Origin: Cohnella herbarum
GTDB taxonomy: Bacteria; Bacillota; Bacilli; Paenibacillales; Paenibacillaceae
Assembly: GCF_012849095.1 (NCBI RefSeq)
Contig: NZ_CP051680.1
Span: 5,507,001-5,571,000 of the forward strand
DNA length: 64,000 nt
Direction of reading: 5' to 3'
Part shown: positions 9,840 to 19,871 of the stretch, one piece after another
How the letters are laid out: each line of letters begins with the position of its first letter
Numbering within the stretch: position 1 is the stretch's first letter
Made by a program: the position numbers and the translations under genes
The notes under the pieces: model-generated
Seen by the model: only the letters and a program-made list of their open reading frames with translations
What the model was told of the DNA's origin: nothing
Databases searched by the model: none

Positions 9840-12800
9840 AAACCGTATTATAAAATTTTGTTTTTCGGCTTTTTGTTTCTGGCCGTCCCCCTGCGGGCTG
9901 CTTATGCCGAAACGCTAGAAGATCAAATGAACAACCTTGTTGGGCCCAAACAGCAGTACAACACGATGCTGTCGCCCGTATTTTTGCAAAACAACAAGTC
10001 AGAAGAGTATATCAGCTCTCAGAATGGCGGATTAACTTTAACGCAGAGCGACTATGTGCTGCCTGGACGTAACGGACTGAATTTGGAGATTAAGAGAATC
10101 TATAAAAATGATACTTCCAACGTACAGGAAATGAAGGTCAAATATCTTAATGGCGCATGGGTGGACTACGTTTCTTCCGATATTAAGACCTCATCCTTCA
10201 ATGAAGATCGCTATAATCTCGGCATCGGTATGCGTTTTTCATTCCCTATGATTGAGGTTCGACAAAATTCCGACGGAACGAGCAACGACTTTCTACATAC
10301 ACAGAGCGGCGACGTATATCGTTTAAAAGCCGATACGCTGGCAGGAACATCCGTGCTGTTGCCTGAAGGACAAACCATCAAGGATGTAGTGGTTAGAAAC
10401 TCAACTGCTTTCAGCAATGGTCAGAACGACGGCACTTCCAAGTTCGTCATGACTGAAAAAGAGGGGAAAAAGACTTATTTTGCAACGGACGGGCGGATTC
10501 TGGGTATTGTTGACCGATACGGAAACACGATCAAGTTCGAATATACGAGTCTTTCTTATTCGATCGATGGGCAAACGGTCAATAAGAGATTGATTTCTCA
10601 AATCACCGATACAGTCGGCAGAGTGACGACAATCGAATACAAAGAAGACCCGTCGTACATCGTCGGCCCGATCGAGAATAATCCTTACAGCGCAAACGAC
10701 AGCTATAAGGCATCTCAAAATCCGAATAACACCGATTCCGGCGATCTGCAGGGCAAATTCCAGGTTATCGTTCATCTGCCCGGAAACAAACAGATCGTAT
10801 ACGACAAATCTGCGGTGCTAGTCAGTTCGTCCAAGCATGTCACGCGTACAAGGCTGCAAAGGGTCTTCGATGTAGACAACAATGTGAAATATCACTATTG
10901 GTATGAGCAACCCGAGCTTGGATTTACCTATATGAACGGTAAGAATTACGCCGTGTACAACCGCTACGAGAATTTGGTGCAGATCGATTATGCCAAGACG
11001 AACCGAATCAAGCGCTATGTTTACAATACGTACACGAAGCGGCTGAACTCGGGCAGCATGCAATACCGCAAAATTTTCGAAGCCGAAGAGCGGGTTAAAA
11101 AAAGCTATGACGCGTCAAAGAGCAACTTCTTAGACCGTTTCGTTGCGGAAATCAAAAACGAAACAGGCTACAGCTACACTAACGAGCCGGACGGCTTCGG
11201 CACTTCCGGATACTATGAATATAGCAATGCTTATTTGAAGGACACCTATCGTTATACTACGCAGATCAAAGAACTGAACGACGCTACGACAACCTACACG
11301 TATGATGGATTGCATCAGCTGATCACGACGGAAAACAAAGGTAATGATCATAACGATACCATTACCACCGAACACGACGAAATGAAGTTGATCAAAAAGA
11401 AAGAAACGGTGTCGTTGCAGGTTGTGAACGGAAAAGCACAAGGCACGTCTGTGAAAAAAATCGAAAATTACCGCTATGATGAATACGGGAATTTGACCAA
11501 TTATATTGGTCCCGAAGCTGCGCGGGATGCGGCAGGCTATCCGCTCGATAGTAAGCATACCGTGGTGTATTCATATGCCTACGACAAGTTTCACGTCCTC
11601 GCATCGAAGACCTGGAATAAAGACAAGATTGCCACTTCGCAGATTCTATACGACGTCGACAGTAATGGCAATGTAATCAAGGAAACCAGGGTGAACACCG
11701 GGGATGCTGCAAACTGGACCTCGATCGATTATCAATATGACAACTATGGCAATATGACTCAGAAAAAGCAAAACGCGGGCGGCCAATCATTTGTAACGAA
11801 TTACGAATACGGGATTGATGCGAAAGGCAAGGACACCAAAGGAGCTTATTTGTCGAAAAAATACTCCGTTGTCGATGGGGCCACATTGGCTAACACCTAT
11901 GCCTATGATTTTAATACGGGCAACTTAACTGCAGAAATGGATCCGAACGGTAACGAGACAGATTACGAGTATGACGCGCTTAGCAGGGTGGTTCAAACCA
12001 ACCTGGCGAACGGATCGTTCAAAAAGTACGTTTATCAAGAGAATCCTTATGTCAATATGAAGATTCAATATACCGATCCCAAGGGCACTCTTTTCATATA
12101 CAACTACGATATTTTGGGAAATTTGCTGCAAGCCGGCTTGCAGGTCGATGGTCAGACGCATCCGTTAACTACTTATGAGTACGATGCCAAAGGAAACAAA
12201 ACCAAAGAAACGGACGCGAATGGCAATAGCATCCTCTACGCGTATGACAGTGCGTATGGACTCGTCCGTAAGACGTATAAGGAAAAAGACACGGTCGATA
12301 AAGGCTCTATTGCCGTTAAATACACGATAGGAAGCGACAGCGCCACGGCTCTGCTTGTCACCATTACAGATCAGGATGGGTATGTAAATAAATACTATTA
12401 CGACATCCTGAATCGACTGGTAAAACTGGAAAAGACGCCGGACAACAATCATTTCTTCGCTACTGCCTATTCGTACAATTATGTAGGAGATCTGTTGTCT
12501 GAAACCGACGCCAGAGGCGGAGTGACACGCTACGAATATGACAATCAGAGCAGGCGGATAAAGAAGATCGATGCGCTCGGGAATGAAACCGGGTATGTTT
12601 ACAATGCTCTGGATCAAATTTCGCAGCAAACGGAGCCCGGGGGCAAAGTTACTCGGATACTTTACGATACAGCAGGACGGAAATCCGAACAGAGAGTGCG
12701 CGAAAATGAGTCAACCGATTATTTTTACACAAAATACATCTACGATGCCGCGGGCAACGCCACTAATGTCAAGCAGGGGCAAAGCCTGAGCGGACGGGAT

Positions 12801-15800
12801 ATTATCGCTTCTGACATATCCTACGCATATGACAATATGAATCGCACATCCGATGAATATCACAAAATCGACGCCAACCGTAAGTCGCATATAAAATACA
12901 GCTATGACCCGAACGACAATAAGACGCAGGAACTCCGCTATGCCAATGCAGGAGAAAATGAGTTCCTCTCCTATACGTACGACTACGACTATGCCGGCCG
13001 CGTCAAGGAAGAAAGCGGGGCCTTGAAGGCAACGGGCGGCGGCAGTGATGAAGCTCAAGGAAGTTACAACAAAAAGTACATTTACGATGATGCCGGCAAC
13101 CTGAAGGAAAAGCATGTAGATAATGGGGACGGGTTTGATGTAACCTCTTATGCTTATGATTATCTGAATCACGTTGTAGAGAAGAATGAACCTTTTACCG
13201 ATAGCAGTCACTTTAAGTACAGCACTTATAAGTATGACAAACGGGGGAATCAACTCTCGGAAACGATGACGGTTCAGGGGCAGACGCTTACTGTATCTAT
13301 TGCGTACGATGGTCTAGGAAAACAAACGAGTATGATTGATCCGCTCGGTAACAAGACCCGGTTCGTGTATGACGAGAACGGAAATCTAATTAAAAAAATT
13401 GATCCGCGGTACATGTCTCAATCAGCGGATCAAGCGCCCGGAATCGAATATGCCTATGACGCACTGAACCGTTTGGTGAAGACCTCTGTCTATGATGGCA
13501 GCGCACGCACGGTAACGGATTACAGAGAATATGACGGCAGAGGCAATCTGATACTGGAAGCGGACGGAGAAGGTTACAACGAGAACGATCCGGCCCGATC
13601 TTTAGGTAAACAGTACGTGTACAACGTTCTTGACAAACAAACCGCCTATATATCGGCTCAAACGACGGCAAAAAATCGTATGAACGGGACCCATACGGTG
13701 ACGTCTGCGTATACGTACGATGCCGTCGGCAACGTGCTCTCGCAGACGGATGCGCTGGGCAATCAAACAACGAACACCTATTATTTGAACGGAATGCTGA
13801 AAGAAACAGCGTATCCGGACGGCAAGAAGGACCTTTACGATTACGATCTCACGGGCAAAATCCGGGTAGCCAAGACGGACCGGGCAGGTAACACGACGAC
13901 GGCTTACAGTAATGTTTTTGGACAGCCTTACCGCATAAAGTTTCCTGATGGCACCTCCAAATCTTTAAAATATTCATCGAAGGGAGAGCTGACGGAAAGC
14001 ATAGACCAGGGGGGGAATCGCACCCTTTACAACTACGATTCCTCCGGGAACGTAACGGCCAAACGGGAATTTATTCGCACAGAAGGCGCGTACGATATTT
14101 ATAAGCTGACTCAGAACGTCTATGATGAGGCAAATCGCCTGGTCTCGCAGGAAACCTTTGAAAACCGACGACCGATAGGTGGTAGTGGCGAGACTACTAT
14201 AACCACAGGAGATAAAGTTCAGAATGTCTATGACAAGACTGGACGTTTGATTCGGAATTCCGGCCCGTTCGGTAGAGAAAAGGATTACGAATACGATCGC
14301 GCCGGCAACAGGATAACGGAAAAGCAAAAAGTATCCGACAGCTATACGGACGTCAAGCGATACGCTTATGACGTGCAATCCCGGCTCATCAGCGAATCGA
14401 CCCTGGTTCAAACTTCAGGACTGGAGCTGCTGTATTTGGCGGACGCCAAGTTCGACAACGAATATGCGGATCGGGTACTGTCGACGACATCGTACGTTTA
14501 TTATAAAAACGGTCTGATCAAGAGCAAAACGGACCCTCACGACAACAAAACTACGTTTATTTTCGATGCGGATGGAAAGCTGACGCAACAGACCGATCCG
14601 ATGCTGGCGGCAACCGAATACCGCTATGACGACAACGGTAATTTGATTAAGCAAATGGATGCAAATGGCGTTTCTACACGCTATGAATACGATGAGCTGA
14701 ACCGCCTGATTCGCCAGATTGCTCCTGCAGCGGACGGATCTGACGCCACAACCCGTTACCTTTATGATGCTATGGGCAATCTGATCAAGCAAATCTCGCC
14801 GAACCAGTACGATGCGGCCAAGGATACAGCCGATCAGGCGTTGGCGATGACCGGGATTTCTTATACCTACGATGCCATGAACCGCCTTATTTCTACGATT
14901 TCACCCGATGGAGACGGGCTTTCGTATATTCGCTACGATGCCAACGGCTGGGTACAAAAAACGGTAGACGGTTTGCGCTACACGGGAAATATGGACGCAT
15001 CTCAGGGAATCGTATACGAATATGACGGATTGGGGCAGCTCGTTAAGGAAACCGATTCGTTAGGCAACGTCACCTTGTATGCCTACGATGTATTGGGACG
15101 TCTGATTCGTCAGATCGACGCGAACGATAACACAACCATCTACGATTACAATCCGGATGGCACGTTGAAGTCCGTCACCTATGCAGATGGAGGCGCGATT
15201 TCGTTCGGCTACGACAAACTCGGCCGCAAAACCGTGGAAACAGATCAACGCGGCAGTACGACAACTTATGCTTACAACGATTTAGGCAAACAAAGAACGG
15301 TTACCGATCCTTATGGAAATAAGCTGGAATTTAAAACCGACCTGGCGGGGAACCTGATTTCCCAAAAGGACAAGCGCGGCAGCGTCACGTTGTTCAAATA
15401 TGATGCCAATAACCGGATCATCGAAAAGCGGGCGCCGCTTGAATTCGATGCCGGCGGTAACGTTGTATACGCTATAGAAACTACCGTCTACGACAAGGTT
15501 GGCAACGTGATTAAGCAAACGATGACGAATTCCAAGGATAAGTCTTTTATCCGTGAAACCCGTTATACGTATGCCGACAACAACCTTGTATTAACCGTAT
15601 CCGACAACGGCGGCGCCTATACGAAATACACCTACGACAAGAACGGCAACGTTATTAAGAAGGAAACGCTGCGGGATAAAGATCGGTACGACGTGGAGGA
15701 GTTTTCGTACGACAATCAGGATCGGATGATTGAAGACATTCGCTTGGCGAATGATCGGGATATTGCAGACGCTGCAAGTCTGGCTAATATCGCCGATTTG

Positions 15801-18800
15801 CGCGATCCGGCGTATCTGGGACAAGTTCGTCTAATTACTAGTTACGAGTACGATCTTCTGGGTAACAAAATCAAACAAATCGATCCGCGTGCTTACGCAT
15901 TCTCCGCGGATGATACGGGCAATCGTGGTATGTATGCCGTCACATACACGTACGATGCCTTAAACCGCGTGGATAAAATCATCCGTAAACAGGACGGCCA
16001 AGACGTGTACACGCAATACACCTACGACAAGGTTGGCAATAAGACCGTCATTCGCAACGAACGAGGCTTTGTCACAACTTACGCTTATGACGGCATGAAT
16101 CGTCTGGTCACAGTTACCGATTCGCTGAACCAATCGGTGACTACTCAGTATGATACTGCCGGCAACCGGATCGTGGTGATGAACGCCAAAGGCGATACGA
16201 TGAGCTTCGCGTACGACAAATTGAACCGGCTGATCAACACGACCGACGCGTACGGCACGATCATCAACGAAAATGTGTATGACGCGAATGGCAATGTGAT
16301 CAAAAAGATTGACGCTAAAGGTTTCTTGTCCTCCTCCAACAATGCGGCCCGTTACGGATGGCTTTATACGTACGATCTGGCGAACCGGCTGATCCAAACC
16401 GTCGATCCTGAGCTAGCGGCGAAGAACAATCCGGCTTTGTTTAAGGCTATGTATCGCTATAATGCGGCGGGGGAGCAAACGGAAGAAACCGATGCGCTCG
16501 GCAATAAAACGGCATTTGTGTACGATGAAGCAGGTCGTCTTGTTCAGGTGACCGATCCGCTCGGTATTGTGATCAGATACGGTTACGACAATGCCGGCAA
16601 CAAGCTTTATATGACCGATGGCCGCGGCAAAACGACTCAATACGCCTACGGCACATTTGGTTTGCTGACACAGGTCACTAATGCAGACCATAAAACGATT
16701 CAGTACAGCTACGATCTCGGCTTGAACCTCGCTGTCATGATCGATCGCAACGGCAACCATACGCGTTACACCTATGACAACAGAGGCTTGCTGTTGACCA
16801 AGACCGTCGACGAGACAAGCGATCGGATCAGCTATACGTATGATGAGAAAGGCAACCGCGCTTCGATGACCGACGCTAGCGGGACCAGCAGTTATTCTTT
16901 CGATAGCAACGATAAACTGCTGCAAGTGGTCAAGGACGATAAAGTCCAATTGATTTATACCTACGATGCTATTGGCAATATCTCGACAGTCACGGATCAC
17001 ACCGGGTTTGCCACAACCTACACCTACGATAAATCGAGCCGGATGAGCACCGTCGTATTTGACGGGAAAACCGTCACATACGCCTATGATCCGAACGGCA
17101 ACCGCACTTCGATTTCCTATGAAGGCGGCGTGACGGAAAGCTATACGTATGACAAGAATAACCAGCTATTAACCTTAATCAACCAAGCGCCGGGTGGCAA
17201 CGTCATTTCCCAATACAGCTATACCTACGACAACGTCGGAAAACAAAGCTCGAAGACCGACGGTCTGGGAACGTCGAATTACCTCTACGATGCCGCAGGT
17301 CGTATACTGGAAGTAGAAGCGCCGGGCAAAACTACGATTTACGCCTATGACGGCGCAGGCAACCGTCAGACGCTGAATGAAACCTATGCGTCCGATCAGT
17401 TGAGCGGATATGTTGATCCGAATACGAAACAGGCACTGCCATACAGGCTCATGAAGAGTCAGTATGTCTATTCCAACACGAATGAATTGTTGAAGCTCGT
17501 CGAGACGATGTACGATGACAACAACAAAGAATTGCTCAAGAAGACAACCGATTACCTGTACGACAATAACGGCAATCAACTACGGACAAAAGTCAGCTTT
17601 GTTCTGCCATATAACAGCGGTAAGCGGCAAGGGACCGACGGAACCCTGTTCGGCGATGACGTTACTGGTGATATCAGCGCCTTGATCGAAAGCGTCAGCA
17701 ACACCTTTGACGGTTTTAATCGCCTGGTGAAGACGGAGAAGGTCAAAGGCGGAAACCGCTCGACGGTCACTTTCGTCTATGACGGTAACGATTTGCGCAC
17801 GCAAAAAGTATCCCGCAGCTCCACGGACGGTTATACAGCCAAAGTGACCAACTATGTCTACGACCGTCAGCATGTCATATTGGAGACGGATGCTACGGGT
17901 GATACTGCAGTTCGTTATGTACACGGGATCAACTACATTGCCCGGATCGACGCTTCCAGCAAGCTGTCCTACTATTTGTTCAACGGTCACGGCGATGTTG
18001 TGCAGACGGTAAGCGAAACCGGAACGGTCGAAAACCAGTATGACTATGACATTTTCGGCAACCCGACCTTGACGATCGAGAAGTACGAAGCTTCTATCCG
18101 CTATGCGGGAGAATTCTTCGACGCCGAAGTGGGGCTATACTATCTTCGCGCGCGGTATTATGATCCTTATATCGGGCGGTTTATATCGGAGGATACGTAT
18201 AAGGGGAAAATCAATGATCCGCTGTCGTTAAACAGGTATACGTATGCGAATAATGATCCGATCATGTATGTGGATCCGACGGGACATGCTGCTACAAAAA
18301 ATAATGCAACCGTGCTTTTGAAGGATGTTATTAAGGATGGATACGGCGGTTCTTTATATTGGGATAATAAGAATAAAACTGCAACTGTTAATATTAACGG
18401 TCAGAAGGTTACAATAAAAGCAGATGGCAAAGATGCTGCAATGGTAAATGGAAGGGTTGTTATCAAGCCCGACACGTTGGATCGGTTGTATAATACTGCA
18501 AGCGGGAAATCTACAAACCCTGTAAAAACAACAATTGATACCTCCGCGAATGCTAAGGTAATAACGTCACAAAGGACAGTGGAGATACCAACGGGACAAA
18601 AGTATATAACAACCAATACGTTAAAGAACGAGTATAAGCCTACTCAAGAATTTTTGAAAATTATTAATCAAGTGAGTAAAACAAATGAAATATCGAATGA
18701 CCAAATTATATCGCTAGTTAACATTACCAAATTTGAGTGCCAAGGTTTAGACTGTGGTAAACAATCGGTGTCCAATTCGCTTCCATCCGTTGCTTCTGGC

Positions 18801-19643
18801 AGTAGCAATCCGTTTGCAGTAATTCAGAAAATCGAGCAATTAAAGGCAAGAATTTCAAGCGGAGCAATGAGTTTTGTCGAAGGTGGAGTGAACAGTGTAA
18901 TCGAAACGGGAGAAGGATTGTATGATATAGGAAAGAATATGGTTACTGGAAACCACAAAGAGCTCCCATCCTTTATTACACATGACTCCGAAAAGGCAAG
19001 ACAAGAAGCAGAAATTCTAATTGCAGAGTTCAATGCCAAGGTGATAAATGGAGATTCCGACTCCATCCTGGAGTACGCTGGAGGTCTTTTATTACCTGCT
19101 CTTGTGACTAGGGGGATTGGTAAAGCGATTCCTAAAGGTCCTAAAAATGCTATAAATAATAAGGTGCCTATTAAGGGGACGGGTAAAGTTATAGACCCTA
19201 AAGTTGTAGATAAAATCTTAGCAACTGATAAGGGATTAAGACCGAACCCATCAACTTATTTATCAAAAGAGTACATTGATAGTCACTTAGCTATGTTTGA
19301 AGGTGGTGTAACAAAAATTCAGTGGGGTGCACCTACAAGACCTTTAGGACCACCAACAGGTACATTTATAATGCCAAAATCTGTTGCAGACGACTTAATT
19401 GCTAAATCCGGAGGAGATGTGTCTAAATTGGAAGAATTGCTAAGTCTTGATCCGGGAACTCTTGGAAGTTCACCTGTTCGTGTAGATATACCAAAGCCGA
19501 CAGGTTTAAGAATGCCTGATGGTAATGAGGTAGGAGCAAATTCCCAATGGATTCCCGGAGGTTATACCAGCGGTGGGATCATTGAAGCAACAATAGATCA
19601 AGTACCTTTAGACAAACTAATCGTTACTAAAATATTAAAGTAA
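9837..19643 (+). CDS. Secreted Rhs/YD-repeat polymorphic toxin
   Basis: A giant protein (about 3,268 residues from the CTG start) with a Sec-type signal peptide ending near AYAE. An N-terminal domain typical of wall-associated Rhs proteins is followed by many YD repeats (pattern Y-x-Y-D-x-x-G-N/R-x) from about 11,280 to 17,900. These build the hollow Rhs shell. The conserved core end lies at about 18,100-18,290 (GLYYLRARYYDP, GRFISED, then N-R-Y-T-Y-A-N-N-D-P and D-P-T-G at 18,273). Beyond the D-P-x-G motif the sequence becomes AT-richer and variable, as expected for an exchangeable toxin tip. Family knowledge: such shells enclose a C-terminal toxin released near the D-P-x-G site and used against neighbouring cells, as with WapA of B. 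subtilis. It is followed closely by a small gene suited to be the immunity gene. Confidence 0.88.
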   Translation: MKPYYKILFFGFLFLAVPLRAAYAETLEDQMNNLVGPKQQYNTMLSPVFLQNNKSEEYISSQNGGLTLTQSDYVLPGRNGLNLEIKRIYKNDTSNVQEMKVKYLNGAWVDYVSSDIKTSSFNEDRYNLGIGMRFSFPMIEVRQNSDGTSNDFLHTQSGDVYRLKADTLAGTSVLLPEGQTIKDVVVRNSTAFSNGQNDGTSKFVMTEKEGKKTYFATDGRILGIVDRYGNTIKFEYTSLSYSIDGQTVNKRLISQITDTVGRVTTIEYKEDPSYIVGPIENNPYSANDSYKASQNPNNTDSGDLQGKFQVIVHLPGNKQIVYDKSAVLVSSSKHVTRTRLQRVFDVDNNVKYHYWYEQPELGFTYMNGKNYAVYNRYENLVQIDYAKTNRIKRYVYNTYTKRLNSGSMQYRKIFEAEERVKKSYDASKSNFLDRFVAEIKNETGYSYTNEPDGFGTSGYYEYSNAYLKDTYRYTTQIKELNDATTTYTYDGLHQLITTENKGNDHNDTITTEHDEMKLIKKKETVSLQVVNGKAQGTSVKKIENYRYDEYGNLTNYIGPEAARDAAGYPLDSKHTVVYSYAYDKFHVLASKTWNKDKIATSQILYDVDSNGNVIKETRVNTGDAANWTSIDYQYDNYGNMTQKKQNAGGQSFVTNYEYGIDAKGKDTKGAYLSKKYSVVDGATLANTYAYDFNTGNLTAEMDPNGNETDYEYDALSRVVQTNLANGSFKKYVYQENPYVNMKIQYTDPKGTLFIYNYDILGNLLQAGLQVDGQTHPLTTYEYDAKGNKTKETDANGNSILYAYDSAYGLVRKTYKEKDTVDKGSIAVKYTIGSDSATALLVTITDQDGYVNKYYYDILNRLVKLEKTPDNNHFFATAYSYNYVGDLLSETDARGGVTRYEYDNQSRRIKKIDALGNETGYVYNALDQISQQTEPGGKVTRILYDTAGRKSEQRVRENESTDYFYTKYIYDAAGNATNVKQGQSLSGRDIIASDISYAYDNMNRTSDEYHKIDANRKSHIKYSYDPNDNKTQELRYANAGENEFLSYTYDYDYAGRVKEESGALKATGGGSDEAQGSYNKKYIYDDAGNLKEKHVDNGDGFDVTSYAYDYLNHVVEKNEPFTDSSHFKYSTYKYDKRGNQLSETMTVQGQTLTVSIAYDGLGKQTSMIDPLGNKTRFVYDENGNLIKKIDPRYMSQSADQAPGIEYAYDALNRLVKTSVYDGSARTVTDYREYDGRGNLILEADGEGYNENDPARSLGKQYVYNVLDKQTAYISAQTTAKNRMNGTHTVTSAYTYDAVGNVLSQTDALGNQTTNTYYLNGMLKETAYPDGKKDLYDYDLTGKIRVAKTDRAGNTTTAYSNVFGQPYRIKFPDGTSKSLKYSSKGELTESIDQGGNRTLYNYDSSGNVTAKREFIRTEGAYDIYKLTQNVYDEANRLVSQETFENRRPIGGSGETTITTGDKVQNVYDKTGRLIRNSGPFGREKDYEYDRAGNRITEKQKVSDSYTDVKRYAYDVQSRLISESTLVQTSGLELLYLADAKFDNEYADRVLSTTSYVYYKNGLIKSKTDPHDNKTTFIFDADGKLTQQTDPMLAATEYRYDDNGNLIKQMDANGVSTRYEYDELNRLIRQIAPAADGSDATTRYLYDAMGNLIKQISPNQYDAAKDTADQALAMTGISYTYDAMNRLISTISPDGDGLSYIRYDANGWVQKTVDGLRYTGNMDASQGIVYEYDGLGQLVKETDSLGNVTLYAYDVLGRLIRQIDANDNTTIYDYNPDGTLKSVTYADGGAISFGYDKLGRKTVETDQRGSTTTYAYNDLGKQRTVTDPYGNKLEFKTDLAGNLISQKDKRGSVTLFKYDANNRIIEKRAPLEFDAGGNVVYAIETTVYDKVGNVIKQTMTNSKDKSFIRETRYTYADNNLVLTVSDNGGAYTKYTYDKNGNVIKKETLRDKDRYDVEEFSYDNQDRMIEDIRLANDRDIADAASLANIADLRDPAYLGQVRLITSYEYDLLGNKIKQIDPRAYAFSADDTGNRGMYAVTYTYDALNRVDKIIRKQDGQDVYTQYTYDKVGNKTVIRNERGFVTTYAYDGMNRLVTVTDSLNQSVTTQYDTAGNRIVVMNAKGDTMSFAYDKLNRLINTTDAYGTIINENVYDANGNVIKKIDAKGFLSSSNNAARYGWLYTYDLANRLIQTVDPELAAKNNPALFKAMYRYNAAGEQTEETDALGNKTAFVYDEAGRLVQVTDPLGIVIRYGYDNAGNKLYMTDGRGKTTQYAYGTFGLLTQVTNADHKTIQYSYDLGLNLAVMIDRNGNHTRYTYDNRGLLLTKTVDETSDRISYTYDEKGNRASMTDASGTSSYSFDSNDKLLQVVKDDKVQLIYTYDAIGNISTVTDHTGFATTYTYDKSSRMSTVVFDGKTVTYAYDPNGNRTSISYEGGVTESYTYDKNNQLLTLINQAPGGNVISQYSYTYDNVGKQSSKTDGLGTSNYLYDAAGRILEVEAPGKTTIYAYDGAGNRQTLNETYASDQLSGYVDPNTKQALPYRLMKSQYVYSNTNELLKLVETMYDDNNKELLKKTTDYLYDNNGNQLRTKVSFVLPYNSGKRQGTDGTLFGDDVTGDISALIESVSNTFDGFNRLVKTEKVKGGNRSTVTFVYDGNDLRTQKVSRSSTDGYTAKVTNYVYDRQHVILETDATGDTAVRYVHGINYIARIDASSKLSYYLFNGHGDVVQTVSETGTVENQYDYDIFGNPTLTIEKYEASIRYAGEFFDAEVGLYYLRARYYDPYIGRFISEDTYKGKINDPLSLNRYTYANNDPIMYVDPTGHAATKNNATVLLKDVIKDGYGGSLYWDNKNKTATVNINGQKVTIKADGKDAAMVNGRVVIKPDTLDRLYNTASGKSTNPVKTTIDTSANAKVITSQRTVEIPTGQKYITTNTLKNEYKPTQEFLKIINQVSKTNEISNDQIISLVNITKFECQGLDCGKQSVSNSLPSVASGSSNPFAVIQKIEQLKARISSGAMSFVEGGVNSVIETGEGLYDIGKNMVTGNHKELPSFITHDSEKARQEAEILIAEFNAKVINGDSDSILEYAGGLLLPALVTRGIGKAIPKGPKNAINNKVPIKGTGKVIDPKVVDKILATDKGLRPNPSTYLSKEYIDSHLAMFEGGVTKIQWGAPTRPLGPPTGTFIMPKSVADDLIAKSGGDVSKLEELLSLDPGTLGSSPVRVDIPKPTGLRMPDGNEVGANSQWIPGGYTSGGIIEATIDQVPLDKLIVTKILK
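18285..19643 (+). other. Variable C-terminal tip of the Rhs protein (candidate toxin)
   Basis: This segment follows the conserved D-P-T-G motif and is visibly AT-richer than the core. It has three parts. First is a stretch (about 18,300-18,480) resembling the N-terminal copper-amine-oxidase-like module (G-G-S-L-Y-W-D then I-N-G-Q-K-V). Second is a pre-toxin helical region with G-G-V-x-S-V-I-E-T-G-x-G-L-Y-D (about 18,860-19,130). Third is a terminal domain of about 135 residues with motifs L-S-K-E-Y-I-D-S-H-L, F-I-M-P-K-S and M-P-D-G-N-E-V-G-A-N-x-x-W-I-P-G-G. I recall similar G-N-E-x-G-A-N motifs at the ends of other polymorphic toxins but cannot name an activity. Confidence 0.65.
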
Positions 19644-19655
19644 AGGAGCGTTATT

Positions 19656-19871
19656 ATGAGTGTCATATTTTCTGATTATGGGATAGAAATAAGTATGGAG
19701 GATGGACGATATTTTTTAAACTATGATGAAGGAGAGTTAGTCCCTCAATTCCGTACTATTGAAATAACTCTTGATGAGGCTGAAAAGGCAAAACTAAGCC
19801 CTAACGATGCATATGAAGTTATAATTACATTCCAAAACAAGGAACGTAGAGTAAAGATGAACAAAGAATGA
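19656..19871 (+). CDS. Candidate immunity protein for the Rhs toxin
   Basis: ATG start 7 bases after AAAGGAG. The product is a small acidic protein of 71 residues (MSVIFSDYGIEI...) with no signal peptide, so it is expected in the cytoplasm. It begins 12 bp after the Rhs stop, on the same strand and with the same low GC as the toxin tip. This is the usual place and size of a cognate immunity gene for polymorphic toxins. The pattern D-A-Y-E-V-I-I near its end looks like a structured beta strand. Assignment rests on position, size and composition; no family was identified with certainty. Confidence 0.65.
   Translation: MSVIFSDYGIEISMEDGRYFLNYDEGELVPQFRTIEITLDEAEKAKLSPNDAYEVIITFQNKERRVKMNKE

Noticed and set aside
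11280..17900. Periodic DNA in the Rhs gene considered as a CRISPR-like or satellite repeat
   Set aside because: The period follows the YD protein repeat with diverged units and no constant spacer structure.
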